DNA from: Pezizomycotina sp. ARF18
Taxonomy: Eukaryota > Ascomycota
Direction of reading: 5' to 3'
Assembly: GCA_002224055.1 (NCBI GenBank)
Contig: AZLU01000296.1
Coordinates: 1 to 43,285 of the forward strand
Length of the DNA stretch: 43,285 nt
Both the position numbers and the translations under genes were made by a program. The notes beneath the pieces were generated by a model. It ran no database searches, was not told the origin of the DNA, and was given only the letters and a program-made list of their open reading frames with translations. Below are positions 1 through 12,383 of the stretch, in pieces (position 1 is the stretch's first letter; the number at the start of each line of letters is the position of its first letter).

Positions 1-3000
1 AGCACTACCCGGCACTGATACCCACGCGAGAGAAAGTCTATTTAGAAAAACAACAGCCACCATTGGCGAAGTGGTAAACACGCCCGAGGCAATTCGACGA
101 TGAACCCCATGTTCTCGACAATATTAACCTAACGAGCATGGAATCCTTCGTGGAACCTGGAGGGAAAGACGGACCTGATAAGAGGCAACGGCGGGCGGAC
201 TAGGGAAAGGCCATGAGACCGGCCGCGCCATTTACAAAAGAGGCGGCAGTCGCGGCACCAAACAGCAACAGCCTAAAGCCTCGACATGTTCACACCACAG
301 CAAGGAAACCGGGCGATCTTCGGCGAGCTACGGAATAGGGGACAGCAGCAGCAGCAGCAGCAACAACTGCAGGGGAATTTACGCCGCTACTGAAGAGCGT
401 TCATAGGGATAACATGGTAAACAGGCTGAACCATGCCTCGGGCTGCTGGCCAGCAGACACCGCTGTTTATGAAGACAACATGTGGGGAACTCACCCGCTC
501 TGCCGAGGTCGGATGTTCTGTGATTGATGGCTCGTCTTACGGAGAAGAACCCACGCCGGTCGCGATGGGACAGACTTCGAGCGAAGCGTCGACGCCGATG
601 CCGCAGCTCAGGGTAAGGGTGGCGTTGACAGTTGCTCTAAGGAACAGTGAGAAGGTGAGTGAGGACTGGCTTTTTATTCGCCCCTTTCTTTAATTAATAG
701 GATTTGGGAAACTAATTATCCCTTCCAGATAATCGACGAGATCAAAAAGGAAAACTTCGGTTTTGAAGCTCAAGTATTCTTTCTGGACGACGGCTCGGCA
801 GTCGGTCCCGAAGTCAATGACCAGGCCCTCAAGGAGAACGTCGAGATCAAGGTGGAACGTGCTACACTTAAGGCGGAACTGAAACGGTACAAGAAGTACA
901 AGAAGTCTCTCTCGACTCAGAGAGAATCATTGCCGAGCTGCGCAACCAGGCCTAGATAATCAGGCAGGATGCGCAGGCAGCGGTACTCCAACCAGCGGCA
1001 GTCCGACAAAGATAAGGAAACATTCAAGAGCTTATGGACCAGTTAGCCCAGAAAGAAGACGACATAAGATCCCGCGACGAAGATATCCGAAGGCTACAGG
1101 CTGAGATAAAGCTGATCGCGACTCGACCGAGGAGAGGACGCCAAGGAACTCGAGAGCTGCAAAAACAGGTTAATGACTTGAGTGCAGAGATCCTCGACCT
1201 GGCACGGACCTCAACGCGAGGAAGAGCAGCTGGATAACCGGAGAGAGACGCACAAGATAATGTAATCGAGAACTGCGGGGCAGGATACAGGAGCTTGAGA
1301 CGGAGCTCGAAGGAAAGGACCATGATGAGGAGCAGAATGCCTATTGGTAAGGCTCTATGCAAAACTTTCGTTGCTTAATCTGGATATTTTACTGATATAT
1401 GTTTTTGCACCTGCAGATCGAAAGGGTTACCGCCTCAAAGACAAAGCTACGTGAAGCAAAGGACGAGATCAGCCGTTTACAGGTGAACTTGAGGAGAAGA
1501 CGCAGCAGCAGGCGTGGAGCTCAAGGAAAGGGTCGTTGAATCAAGACCTTGAAGCACGAACTCCAAAGTTCTACCATCAACATCCAGAACTTCGGTCTTG
1601 AAAAGGGCTCTTGCGGATAAGGTCGAGACTTACAAAAACGAGAGGGAAGGAGCTGAAAGCGAACTGGCGAATAAAGTCATGGACCTTGAATTCGAGCTTA
1701 CGCAGCTTCGTGGCCAGCTGGACGATGCAAAGAGCAGGCGGAAGATGTCCAGACGAAGCTAACAGACTGCGCGACGAAATCCGTGATCTCAACGAGAAGC
1801 ATCTGGACGAAATCGAGACTGTGCGCGTGAGATGCGTGAGAAGTCTGTCAGTATGAGGAGCCGCGTCCAGGAGGCGACGAGAACCGCCAGCGTCTACAGA
1901 AGGAGTTGGAGAACTTCACGCCGAACACAACAGCCTTGTGATTCTTCACAAGGAAAGAACCAGGAGGTCCAAAATCTGAAGAACCGGATTGAGGAACTCT
2001 CTGGAATTTTGCTGGTGACGCTCGTGAACTCCAAGGCCAGGATTACGACTTTAACAGAGGAACGGGACTCGCCAACAGGCGACGAGCAGAACTTCAATCG
2101 CAGAAAGACCTTCTTCAACATCGTCACGATGCCTTGACTTCTGAAAGCCAAGCCCTGCAGGAAGATATCGCCAGTCTTCAGGAGAGGCTTCGAGAAACCA
2201 GCGCATCGCTTTCCCAGGAACGCGATATCGCCCGCGTCGCTCAGCAAAACCTTAAGACCGAGCTGTATACGGAGAAAAAGAACTTCGAGGTGAAATTAGA
2301 ACAGCTGCAATCTAGTCTTCAGGAGAAACAGGACCTTTACGCGCGCAGCAAGAATGACTGGGAGTTGGAAAAAGCTCAGCTCGTATCTAAAGAGAAACGA
2401 GATGAGGAGAAGATCGCCAGCTTGCAGGCAACCATTACGAGCTCCGCAGCAGTGTCGAATCTACCATGAGCAACGCGACGTGCTCGTTCAAAAGACAAAT
2501 GGAACTTGACAGACTCGCCATGAGCCGAAGTCGTCTCTCTCAAACAGCAAATCACTGATCTTCGGCCGTGAAATTGAGCGCCGCAAATCCGCGTTCGAGG
2601 AAACAATCACGGAATTCAGACGGTGAAGACGAGCTCCGCCAGACGAAAAGGCTGACAAATTAGCCGAGGACAAGGTCCAGAGTCTTCAGGATCAGATCAA
2701 GTCTTTAAGCCTCGCAGCATAAGCAAGAGCTTGTCGATGCAACGGAAGCTCGCGGAAGCCGATGCTAGATGCGAGAGCTTGCGAAGCGAGTTGAAAGACT
2801 GCAAGGAATCTCTATCCGTTGTACAGTCACAGCTGGCGAAGGGAGCAGTTCAATAATGGCAAATACGAAGATGACCTCAAAACCGGATCCGTCTCGCAGG
2901 AGCAGCTGAAGTCGCAGCTTCAACTTGTTGAAAGCCGTCTCGAGACAATGAAAAGGACAAGATCGCTTTGCAAGAACAGCTCACCACGGCGAATACCCGG

Positions 3001-4385
3001 ATTGCAGACATCAGTCCAAGGCACAAGATATTGAGGTTGAAAGAGACGAGCTACAGAGCAAGGTTACTGAACTCGCCCAACAGGCCGGCTCGAATTTGCG
3101 CTTCGACCAAGAGAGATTGAGCTTCGAAAAACCAAAGGAAGGCTTGAAATCGAGGTGAAGCATCTACAGGAAGAGAAAGAGATCCTCACTAATAAAACAG
3201 AGGAAACTCGAGATGCAATTGGAGGAAGCATTCAACGGCTGTCGAGGATGAGAAGAAGCTGGAGACGGAAATCGCGGAGCTCAAAGCCAAACTCAAGTCT
3301 GTTAATGATCTAACGAACGGGCATCGCAGATCATGAGAGGGAGCTATCACGCCTCAAGGAATACGTCCAGGAGCTACAGGAGCAGCGTGACAGCAATGAC
3401 GGAGCCGATCCGGCTGAGTTAGAAGCTCTTCAACAGGATCTAGCTGTTTCCCGCCAGCGCGAACAGGATCTCAAGCAGAGCGAGCGAGCAGCGAAGGATC
3501 AGATCCGTGACCTCAGGCAGAGGATACACGCTCGAAACTGACCTGCACGAAGCTAAGATGTCCAGGCCCCGTCACCCAAGGATGCGAAGACGCAGCAGGA
3601 GAGGCAGGAGCTGCACGAGCATCTCATGAAAGCTCGTCTGGAGATCGAGGAGCTGCAACACCAAATCGAAGCGCATGATCGGGACACCGCCCAGCACGAA
3701 ATGCTCGAGAGGAACTGCAGGACAAAGTCAAGAGCCTGCGCTCGCAGAGGACCTGCTTGAGTCGCAAGTCAAGAAGTCCGGACATGGAGTTGCAGAAGCT
3801 TCGCGGCAAGCTGGAGAGAAACAAAGAGCGAGTCGCGCAGATGCAGGAGCAGTTCGACGGAAGAGACGAGGTCACTTAAGAAGAAGATCACGCAGGAGAC
3901 AGAGCGTTAAGGACGGCATCGTGGCTGTGGAGGAGAGGCATAAGAAGGAGCTCAAGGGCCTGATGAAGAATAACAAGTACCTCCGTGCCAGGATCCATCA
4001 GGGAAGAGAGTTTCAGGCAGGGATCTGTGTTTTACGAAGAAGTTTTCATGATGATGGTAACCTTTACGGTGCTTGGTAAAGCCTTACTCGATAAAACCAT
4101 CAACCTATAATTTATGCTTCTTTCCGCTAACCATTTTTTTCTTTCCATAGCAACGAGGCGAACTTGCAGATGCTTGCGCAAATGGGCATCGTTCCCGACG
4201 TCTCTATCCGTGAAAAGAGACCTTCGCTACGTGCTGTCGGCCACGCTGTTATTGCTACTATCCGTATGCAGAACAGGGTGCAGGAGTGGTCTCTGAACGA
4301 AGCCCTCGGAAAGTCATTGGCGAATAAGCTCCAGCAGGTCCGTACATCGAGTACGAGGCAAGCGTCGTCCAGACTCGCCAGGTAG
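1..4385 (+). CDS. apsB: ApsB/Mto1-like microtubule-organising centre protein, 5' partial, frameshifted
   Basis: This coiled-coil protein of the ApsB (Aspergillus) / Mto1 (fission yeast) family recruits the gamma-tubulin complex to septal, cytoplasmic and spindle-pole sites. The N-terminal part in the window reads GEVVNTPEAIRR (about 68-103) and TPLLKSV (about 387-407), which I recall as conserved in this family. After an intron at 655-728 comes the centrosomin motif 1 (CNN_1N), IIDEIKKENFGF...LKENVEIKVERATLKAEL. A long Glu/Lys/Gln-rich coiled coil fills about 900-3900, with a second intron at 1347-1416. The C-terminal Mto2-binding type region reads HKKELKGLMKNNKYLRAR, then across an intron at 4076-4150 (ACNEANLQMLAQMGI...SIREKRPSLRAVGHAVIATI), ending at the TAG at 4383-4385. 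The coding sequence runs off the left edge, so the start is outside. The coiled coil is broken every 100-300 bases by frame changes, consistent with indel errors. The two end domains make the family assignment strong. Confidence 0.88.
343..372 (+). repeat. CAG trinucleotide tract in apsB
   Basis: Six CAG units are followed by CAACAACTGCAG. The tract lies in the N-terminal, probably disordered part of the apsB-like gene and would encode Gln, Ser or Ala depending on the true frame, which neighbouring frameshifts leave uncertain. Confidence 0.8.
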
Positions 4386-5317
4386 AAATTGGTGCTACTG
4401 CTAAATATCAGCCTACGCTGCTTCTTAGTTTAGAAGATGCCAGAATACTGTTACATTACAACTTTCGCATTCCTTCGTTATTTTATTCTTGGGATAAACA
4501 AAACACATTGCTTGTGTTATGGAGTTTGCATAAGTTACAAGTTTACCCTCGTTGTCTTCCAAGTTTAACATTTCCCTGTTATACACCCTTTGTTAAGAAG
4601 TCTTTTTAATATTCATTGTTTCTCTGTTGCTCATGGCGTTTTAGTTTTCATGTACTGTCGTTCCCTTCTCTTCTTCCCTACCCGTTTGTTTCAATTTCTG
4701 TCTAATGATGATGTACATTATTATTCCTATTATACTTATTGAGATGAATATATTATGGATAATTAAATATCAACTTGCGCAAGTGTAATAGAGACTCTAC
4801 TTATTTCTGGATATCGATCCAGATATGAACCTGGGTTACTTTTCATTATTAGCAGAGGCATTCTAACAGCTGGTGTTGATCTAATCACAAGATGGTCGAA
4901 TAGTATATAGTTTTCGTAAAAAAAAAAAAAGAAATAGGACAAAAGAATGTGTGTGTTTAGTCATAATACAAAGAACGAAAAGTTTTCCGCCATCAACCAT
5001 CGACCATTCACCAACTCACATAGAACTCCTCTGGGATCAAAGTGAGAAAATCGAATGGTTGATCCTATATATCATAACCCAAAAATAATAAGAGCGTATA
5101 TATACTCGGTCATTATTCCTCTCAAATCTTCAAACAAAGAAATCGCCATTAACTTTCGCGCTTCCCACTTCATATCTACATCCTCCAAAAAAAAAAAAAA
5201 AGAAAAGAAAAGAAAATCCTTAAATGAAACCCAAAACCTCATCATCCTACACAGCCAACTACGTCCCCTTCGCCTCCCCTCCCGACGAAACTGACTTCCT
5301 ATGAATCCCCAACTTCT
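4386..5317. other. Convergent intergenic region apsB / IQ-motif gene
   Basis: This is the 3' flank shared by two converging genes. It is AT-rich, with T-rich stretches typical of a fungal 3' UTR after 4386, an A11 run near 4919-4930 and an A14 run with AAAAG repeats around 5188-5216. The single open frame here (5055-5294) is low-complexity Lys-rich sequence with no recognisable domain. I see no gene, terminator hairpin or mobile element. Confidence 0.6.
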
Positions 5318-7590
5318 TCATAAACCGACTCCCAGCGACTCCTCCTCGTTCTCCTTATGCTTCTCCTTCTCTTTATCATCCTTCGTTATCGTAGTCGTAG
5401 TCATAGTAGTCGTAGTCATAGTAGTCGTCGTCCCCCCGTTGTAGTAGTAACCGCAGCAGCCGCTACCGCCGCCATCTTCTCTTCCGATTTCTTCCTTTCT
5501 TTCGAGATCTGAGCCTCTGCGGCGCTTTGACGACGGATGTGTAGGCTTCGATGCCGACGAGGACGGCGTAGGATTTGCTGATCTTGAGGTGGGAGATATC
5601 CACGCCGGCTTCTTTGAGGGATTTGAGGAAGCGGCGGAAGGTCTTGTGGGGTTGGTTTTGTGTATATGTTAGTGGAGGTATGCGTATAAATAAGATAAAG
5701 AAGGGGAAAGGGGTGCTATTGTAGTTGGGGAAATAAAGAGAACTTACGGCGCTGGAGGTCTGTAGTGGCCGCTGAGCGGCGATAAACTTTGTAATACACC
5801 GTCTTTAATGCGGATTAAGCCGGCGGCGGCAACACCTAGAAGCAAAATTATTTAATTAGCATTGAACGCTTTTTTCAGTTGCAAGGGAAGGGCATACGGT
5901 AGCTTACGTTGTCCATTAAGGAATGAAGAATGCTGAAACGCGCCGGACTGCTTGATACCAATATATAAACGGAACGATATATCGGCGACCTGATTGTATT
6001 ACACAAATTTTGAAGTCAGAAAAGACGATTCTTAAAATTTTCCAGAGATAGAAGATCATTTTGAAGAACTATTAAGACGTACGAAAATCCAAGTATTCTT
6101 CCTCGTCGTCTTCCGCATAGGTGGTTCAGGACCACGGCGGGCGAAACATGGAAGACCTTCTTGTGCGCTTTTTTATCTTGTAGATCTTTGTTGACGTATC
6201 TATCTGCCCGCTCTGTATCCTCTGAGTCCGAAGACGAAGACGACGAGGACGAAGAAGTATCGAAACCGTGGAAGCGGCTGTGCGCTGCCTCTCCTGAAGG
6301 AGGCACGTACGGAGCAGCAGGCGAATCGATGGGGACGATACCTATGTGTATCCTTAGCCTTTGTTATATTCTTTCTATAGCAGCATGCTCGAGGGCTGAA
6401 CTGACCTTCCACGCTATCTCTGTACTTCTCTGAAGTGTCGATAAGCTCTCCGTTCCTCGCCCAACACAGGCGACCTTTGTCGTCGACTTTTACGAGGTAT
6501 GCCATCCTTTCCTCGCGGCTCAGATACCTCACTCTTTCTTTGTCGAGCTTTTCGCGTGGGCAGTCGATGAGGTCTAGTTCTCTGCCTTCGCCGTAGTCGA
6601 GCCTAAAAAGCGTACCAAGAACAAACTTTAGTGTACCCTCTAGAGTATGTAGAAAGGGTATGACCTTACCAATGGAAGAAGTTCGGGTCGTTGGAATTAT
6701 TTTGCCAATATCTAATACATATAAGAATTCTCGTCAGCCAAAAAAACGGTTGCAAACAATATCTAATAATTTTAAATGGTCGCGGTCACATACGCATGGT
6801 AGGATTGCAAATTGCTGCCGTATCGGTGCTTGACGTCGATCGCCTCGAGCCAGTACATGAGCCCCATAGCGCGGGACGTCTCCACGTGTTTCCTCTTCCG
6901 CTCTTGCCTCTCCTTCCTCTTCCTCGCTCTCGTCTCTTCGTCGTCCGAGCTCGAATCCGAATCCGAAGAGCTCGATTCGTCCGCGTCTTCGGCTTGCAGA
7001 CGCTTCGCCAGGACACTAACTATAAAAAGCAGGGGACATTAGAAAAATGTTCGCCTTCAGTTTTTTTTTTTTTTTCTCGGCGGGAAAGTGCACCTTTATT
7101 CCACCGTTGCCTTCCTATCGTCTTTACCCCACCCGCGCTAGTCGGCCTATTCTCCTCGTTCACCTCCGCGGCCTCCGCTGCCACTTTCGCCTCATCTGTA
7201 GGATCCGCCTTCGTATTTTGGAAGTGCTGGACATCCTTTCTATCGCTTGATAGCCTGCCGGAACCTAGCTTCCCGAAGCGCATCGGTCCAGCGCTGCGAC
7301 GCGGATAAGCCTTGCAGCGCCCGGCGGTCGCGGTATCCTCGATACGTTTTCTGTAAGAAAAAAAAAAAAAAAATAGCGGAGGTTCAGATATTAGCGATTA
7401 ATATACTAAAAGATATACGATACAATAATATCATAATACTCTTATTTTAGTTATTTCTTTATGTAATAATTACCTGGATCTGCACTGCAGCTGCGTGCGT
7501 GTCTGCGTCTAAAGGCACGCCTTCCTCAGTAGCAGCAGGTGCCGCGACCGGATCTGTCAGCTTTATTTCGGCAGGGTTTGGCGCATCCAT
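5318..7590 (-). CDS. IQ-motif (calmodulin-binding) domain protein
   Basis: The start is the ATG at 7588-7590 (MDAPNPAEIKLTDP...). An IQ motif, AAAVQIQ-KTYRGYRDRR, covers residues 33-49 and is interrupted after Gln39 by intron 1 (7351-7473). Further introns lie at 7020-7093 (atypical donor GTGCAC), 6712-6793, 6603-6669, 6342-6405, 5990-6082, 5836-5907 and 5643-5747. The exons join into the block I recall from fungal IQ-domain proteins: YWLEAIDVKHRYGSNLQSY, NFFHWLDYGEGRELDLIDCP, RYLSREERMAYLVKVDDKG, a Ser/Asp acidic run, VSPAVVLNHL, GIKQSGAFQHSSFLNGQ and SYAVLVGIEAYTSV. The family is thought to bind calmodulin and is otherwise uncharacterised. The tail is Thr- then Lys/Glu-rich. The stop is uncertain because of a frame change; 5318-5320 (TGA) and 5299-5301 (TAG) are the candidates. 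At least three single-base frame breaks are needed (near 7255, 6112 and 5640). Confidence 0.8.
5391..5430 (-). repeat. 15-bp tandem repeat in the IQ-gene C-terminus
   Basis: Two exact copies of GTAGTCGTAGTCATA (5391-5405 and 5406-5420) are followed by a degenerate third. On the coding (minus) strand this encodes a Thr/Met-rich run of the type TTTTM before the Lys/Glu-rich tail. Slippage here would change protein length in units of five residues. Confidence 0.75.
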
Positions 7591-9503
7591 CGTTCAGTAT
7601 TTCTTTTTCTTAAATTAAAGAAGTAAAGCGCGCTTCGTTGCTGCAGCCCTCTGCTTGATGTCTTTCGTTATTGATCCTTTAAATCCGCGAATAGAAGGAG
7701 AGCGCCCTTGTAATCGCGATGTATGCCCAGCAAGGGTTCCAACGGTCTTATCTCTCGTGGGTATTCTTGTCAACCGTCGCACCTGTGGAGTGTGGGGAAA
7801 CAGTGAGGTTTTAAAGGGAAATAAATCTGTGGTCGACCCCACTTCGTCCCTGCTCTTGCAGTAGAGAAACCAGTGCCAGCTGGAAAAAAATTTTTTTTTT
7901 TCTTCAAGTGAATCAAAGCAGTAAGTTATATCGGATTACGAGATGAAGATAATAATGATCATAATAAATGTCCAAGTGTTGATAGTACAGTTATCACGAG
8001 CAGATAAAAGGAAAAAGGCAGAAATCAAGAAAGAGAGTTTCAGATGTTTATAAAAGAACTGCTATAGAATGCTTAATACTGTGATTTTGCGAGACCTATT
8101 CAAAGCATGTACTTAAGCTTATATATATTCCTCCAAATGGGTACATTCGACTTGAAAAGGAAAAAAAAGAAAAATATGAAAGTGTTTGAAATTGTTCGTA
8201 TTTTTAGTGGACTGACCGATGACAACTTGCGGGGCTTTGCAAGATGCTTCTCTTCTGGAAAGCCGCAGATTCTAGAAAAGACATGAGAGCGTGTGGGAGA
8301 GATTAGCAGCACCCGTTGCGCCTTACCATATAGCTTCAGCCCAAAATTCGAAAATATAATTGCCATGTGTCCGCGCCATTAATTCTGAAAATAAAATGAA
8401 AATTCGAACAAGGGCCAGAGAGCGTTAGGTCAAACGTCCGAGTGGCTTTGCAAACCTCTATTTCTGACCTTTGTTTCGCAGGGATGCTTGCTTCCATGAC
8501 TCCATTAGGTAAGGAAGGGGGAGCAAAGAAGAAGAATGCTTGTTCCTTGCAGTCACGGGTGCACCGTTTTCCATTCGAATCTACCGGTGGATCGAAATCT
8601 CGGTAAAGCTGCCTGCCCTGCGCATCTCCGCGTATCGCTTTACATTGCTTTTCGCCGCGCGTTTAGATGGACAATGGGCCAGGTAGCTGGTGCAGTCACT
8701 AAAATATTAAAGCGCTTGGTGGTAGCGACTAGCTGCAGTATTATACTCGCTCACAGAAGGGCGAAATATAGCAATTTCAAGCAGCCGCCCGGGGAATTAA
8801 TATGCGGATAAATTCCAGGCCCGCTGTTGTGAATTTGAATGCCCGACAGGGGTCTAATACGCTTCTCCAACGGTGAAAGTAAGGTATATATGGAATGACC
8901 TACTTCAAAATAAGTTAGCGGGAAAGATCTTTGAGCTTGTATAGTACAAAGTATTGCAAAGCTTTCGTTTTTTTTTGTTTTTAATCCAATCTACTTCTTC
9001 TCTTTCTCGTCTTACGTTGCAGCCTCTACCTTTTCCTACTTTAACTCCTAAGTACTTTAAATCGTGTTAGTGTTCCTTTATTTTCAGTGGACGTTTGATT
9101 GATTACTCAGAGAAGAAAAAAGGGATTTTTTTTTAAAAAAAAAAAAGAATGTGAATTGATGTAACTTCTATTTAAGTAGCTACATACTACTAGCTTTTGA
9201 GCTCCTCTTTGAATTGTATGATCAAAATTACTATTACTAGGTACACTCAATCCGATCTGAAGTGATCTCAGCGCACTACAGCGTTTAATCTGATTTACAT
9301 AGATAAATTGGCCGATTTTTTAATTTTTGTTCCCGTTGCTAGGAAACATATATGAACATTCTTTATTGATCGGTCCGTCGAGGATAAAGGACGCACGGCG
9401 GAGTTCCCTCGTTTCTCTTTGAATTTTTTTTAGAGCTTTCATATTATATATCTGGTTCTATTCATTCTTTTATAAAGTAATTTGTATGGATCACATCGAG
9501 TTT

Positions 9504-9506
<3 letters not shown>

Positions 9507-9536
<30 letters not shown>
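9507..9536. repeat. (AT)15 microsatellite
   Basis: This is an uninterrupted AT dinucleotide repeat within AT-rich non-coding sequence. It could form a cruciform and is likely to vary in length between strains. Confidence 0.95.
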
Positions 9537-9539
<3 letters not shown>

Positions 9540-9684
9540 CAAGGAACCATATACATTTAGAACGGCATGGCGAGATCTCTGCTCGAAATTGTAGAGGCCA
9601 TTTTCGACTTTCGAGTTATAATACTCCAACTACGGGCACTCTTATAAACCGGTAATATAGATTTACATTATCTTTCTTTGGAAT

Positions 9685-9700
9685 TATATATATATATATA
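9685..9700. repeat. (TA)8 microsatellite
   Basis: This is a short uninterrupted TA dinucleotide repeat about 150 bp from the larger (AT)15 tract. Confidence 0.9.
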
Positions 9701-11477
9701 AATAATAGATTAATCCAGTAAAGAGACTCAGTCTAACGAGTGTCTGAAAGCTCGCGCCAAAAACTATTTCTTGGCAAGCTTTGCGTATAAGTGAAGATTT
9801 GATACAGACCCTCTTATCCTTATATAGTAGCAATATTATCCCTTAGGAAGAGTACCCCTTCGAAAAAGGCAGCACGCAGTAGAAATGGTGCAAGATAAGA
9901 CTCAGTATAATTCGAGCTTAGACGGCCATGTTGCTGTATATCAAACTATCAAGCGTACTCGATTTTCAGCTGGTCCACCAATACCTGCTCAAGTTTATAG
10001 CTAGTTGTGTATATCAAGTACGAAATATGATGATTGCAGTGCCTGGGTATAAAAATCGACGCGTTGCTTATCTGCAATTTGATATACAGGCATGCGATAG
10101 TGGTTACCTTTCATTGGAGAACGATAGGATTAGACGGGAAGCTGCTCAAACGAATTTAGCGGATTTAGTAGATCTGTGATCCGAGCCTAAAGGCTTGCGG
10201 AGTATTCGGACGTGGTATTCCATTGAAAAAAAAAACCCCGTCGTTAAAAAAGAACCTTTGTATGTGTGAGCAAGCTTGGATTCTCCCGCGGCCTAAGGAC
10301 TTCTGTAATATTTGAGCTAGTTGACTGGACAACTAGACAAGCTTAGGGGTTTGCTCATTATCGGTCCCGTGAATCCGTCCGGGTTCCTATTCGTAAGTCA
10401 GTGGGTAGCATTGTAGTAATTATAGCGTCAACCAGAACTCCATTTTGCCAGGCCTGTCCCAACAGAAATCCCAAAAAATAGAGCTATATATAGATAAACT
10501 TGCTCCCCCACAATTCGGGACTTTTATTGACTAGATAGACTAGTAGGTACGTATTTATACAAAGATATAGCAGAGTCAATGGTGCATTTCCGGATATGTC
10601 GGTCAACCGTTCGTGCATGAAGTCTTTTGTCTTAGAAAACCAAGCTTTTTCCCCTTTGGTATCGAATGGACTTACCACTTTTCAGAATAGTTGGCCACCA
10701 CTCGGGGGTTGACCGGCCTTTACGAAGAATATTGCAGAAAGGGCTCCATGCTCCCTTGTGGACGTAGCAGATGGTAAGAATAATCACCCGTGAAGCAATG
10801 ATACTACTCGGGACAGAGTAACAGGTAATGACCTTAATATCTTTAGAATATTATAAATATACTGTCCCTTTCTGTACTGCTTCTTTGCACGACGATAAAA
10901 CTATCATCGTCAGATCTCTAGAGCTCTTGGCCCTTGAATTGTAAAGTTTTTAAAACGGAATAATTACTTTTTTTTATTTTTTTTTTTATTGTCAACATCC
11001 AAGAAAGGGACCCTGAGAGGACAAAAAAGGATTGGGGGACTAAACCTATTCTGGAGATTGCGCTATTACCTCTTTTTTAGGCCTAAAGTAAAATTCTTTT
11101 AATTTATCTCGCCGTTGTGGATCCCTTTTTCTTTCCTCCCTCCAGGTTTTGAAGGGAGACTCCTTTTTTCGCAGCCAGAATTTGAATATTTTAAAATTAA
11201 AACAGAAATTTCAATTCAAAGAGAGAGATTAGGGGGTTAAAAGAAATATCAGCTCCTTTTTTTCCTTGTGCTCGAGGCTCTTGAAAAGCTGCAGAAGACC
11301 TGCAGACAGGTGCAGTAGCAAAAGGAGAATGGCTGAAGTAGTAGCAGTAGTAATCATTCGCCTTTGGCCTGTATTATAACTGGAGTTGTCTCTTGTTGGT
11401 GTACCGTATTGCTATTGTCTTGTCTGTGTTGGTGAGTTACTTTTCTTGGTGGAGAGAGGGTCGTATTTTCGGTAGTA

Positions 11478-12383
11478 GTGGAGAGTGCTCGGTCGTACCA
11501 TCCATCCGCCAGGAAAGAAACAACCCCTAGTAGGTTGTTATTTAAGTATTATTGTTATATATATATATTTTTTTTATATTTCACACTCTCTCACTCCTTC
11601 CTCTTTCTTCCTTTCCTTTCCTTCTCTTTTTTCTTCTCTCTTCGCCTTCACCCACCGGTCGATTCTTTCCTCCTTCTTATAGCTCACCCGTCGCTCGTTC
11701 AGAAGGGAATTACTCGTTCTTCCTTTCCTCTCTTCTTCTTTCTCTCTATTTATTTTGTCTCTCGCTCCTCAGCCGGTGATTCAGCTTGCCCCTTCCTGTT
11801 ACGGCCTCTCTAATTTTAATAATATTATAATATAATAAAAAAAGAATAAAAGTAGTATATATTCCTTTTATTTCTTTCTTAATTTCTATTCCTTCGTTCT
11901 CCTATTTCCTCTCTTCATCTCCGCTCGCTCCGTCGTCGTCAATTCTTCCCGAATACTCCTTAACGACCTCTTCCTTTTTATCATCACGAAGTGTATAATT
12001 AATTACTTAAGGTATGTGACAGAAAAAGAAAGATGATTTCCCTTATTCCGGAATGTTTTCTCATGAAATCAGGACTGAACCATACCACAGTGTCCAAAAA
12101 AAAAATTTTTTTTCCTTTCTTTTCTTTTCTCCTTGGTATTCATTTGTATTCCGTGGATCGGGAATTTGTTCGGAGGATGATGGATAAGAAAAAGGACAAA
12201 TTTCAAGTTGAGACGAACTACCGTGAAACAAGAAAAACAAATTCAAAAAAGAGGAATGGATCGAAACAAGGAGAGGATATGATTGAATACTACTATACAT
12301 GAAAAGTTGAACGAATATTCCTCTGGGAAAACATAGAAAAAGGCTAACATCTCATCGTTTTATCCAGAACCTCATTAATCACA
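11478..12383 (+). promoter_or_regulatory. Pyrimidine-rich leader/promoter of the DUF7707-like gene
   Basis: From about 11575 to 11960 the plus strand is almost continuous C/T (runs of TTCCTTTC, CTTCTCTC), then turns AT-rich before the ATG at 12384. CT-rich blocks just upstream of the start are a known feature of well-expressed filamentous-fungal promoters and leaders. The assignment rests only on composition and position. No start site, TATA box or CCAAT box can be fixed with confidence. Confidence 0.4.

Larger units (their letters stand above)
7591..12383. other. Long AT-rich gene-free region
   Basis: About 4.8 kb separates the divergent IQ-motif gene and the secreted-protein gene. Open frames are all short (under 95 codons), have no domain or splice logic and often end in homopolymers. 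Features seen: an A/T run at 7883-7900, (AT)15 at 9507-9536, (TA)8 at 9685-9700, an A/T block at 9123-9147, T-runs at 10970-10988 and a strongly pyrimidine-rich stretch from about 11575. I recognise no transposase, reverse transcriptase or RNA gene. It may hold promoters, long UTRs or decayed repeats. Confidence 0.55.

Noticed and set aside
8536-8811. 91-codon open frame with two Cys and a GAVTKILKRL segment
   Set aside because: No recognisable signal peptide or family; isolated and not extended by flanking frames.
9928-10179. 83-codon open frame
   Set aside because: No domain, no intron logic and no conserved-looking block; compatible with chance in AT-rich DNA.
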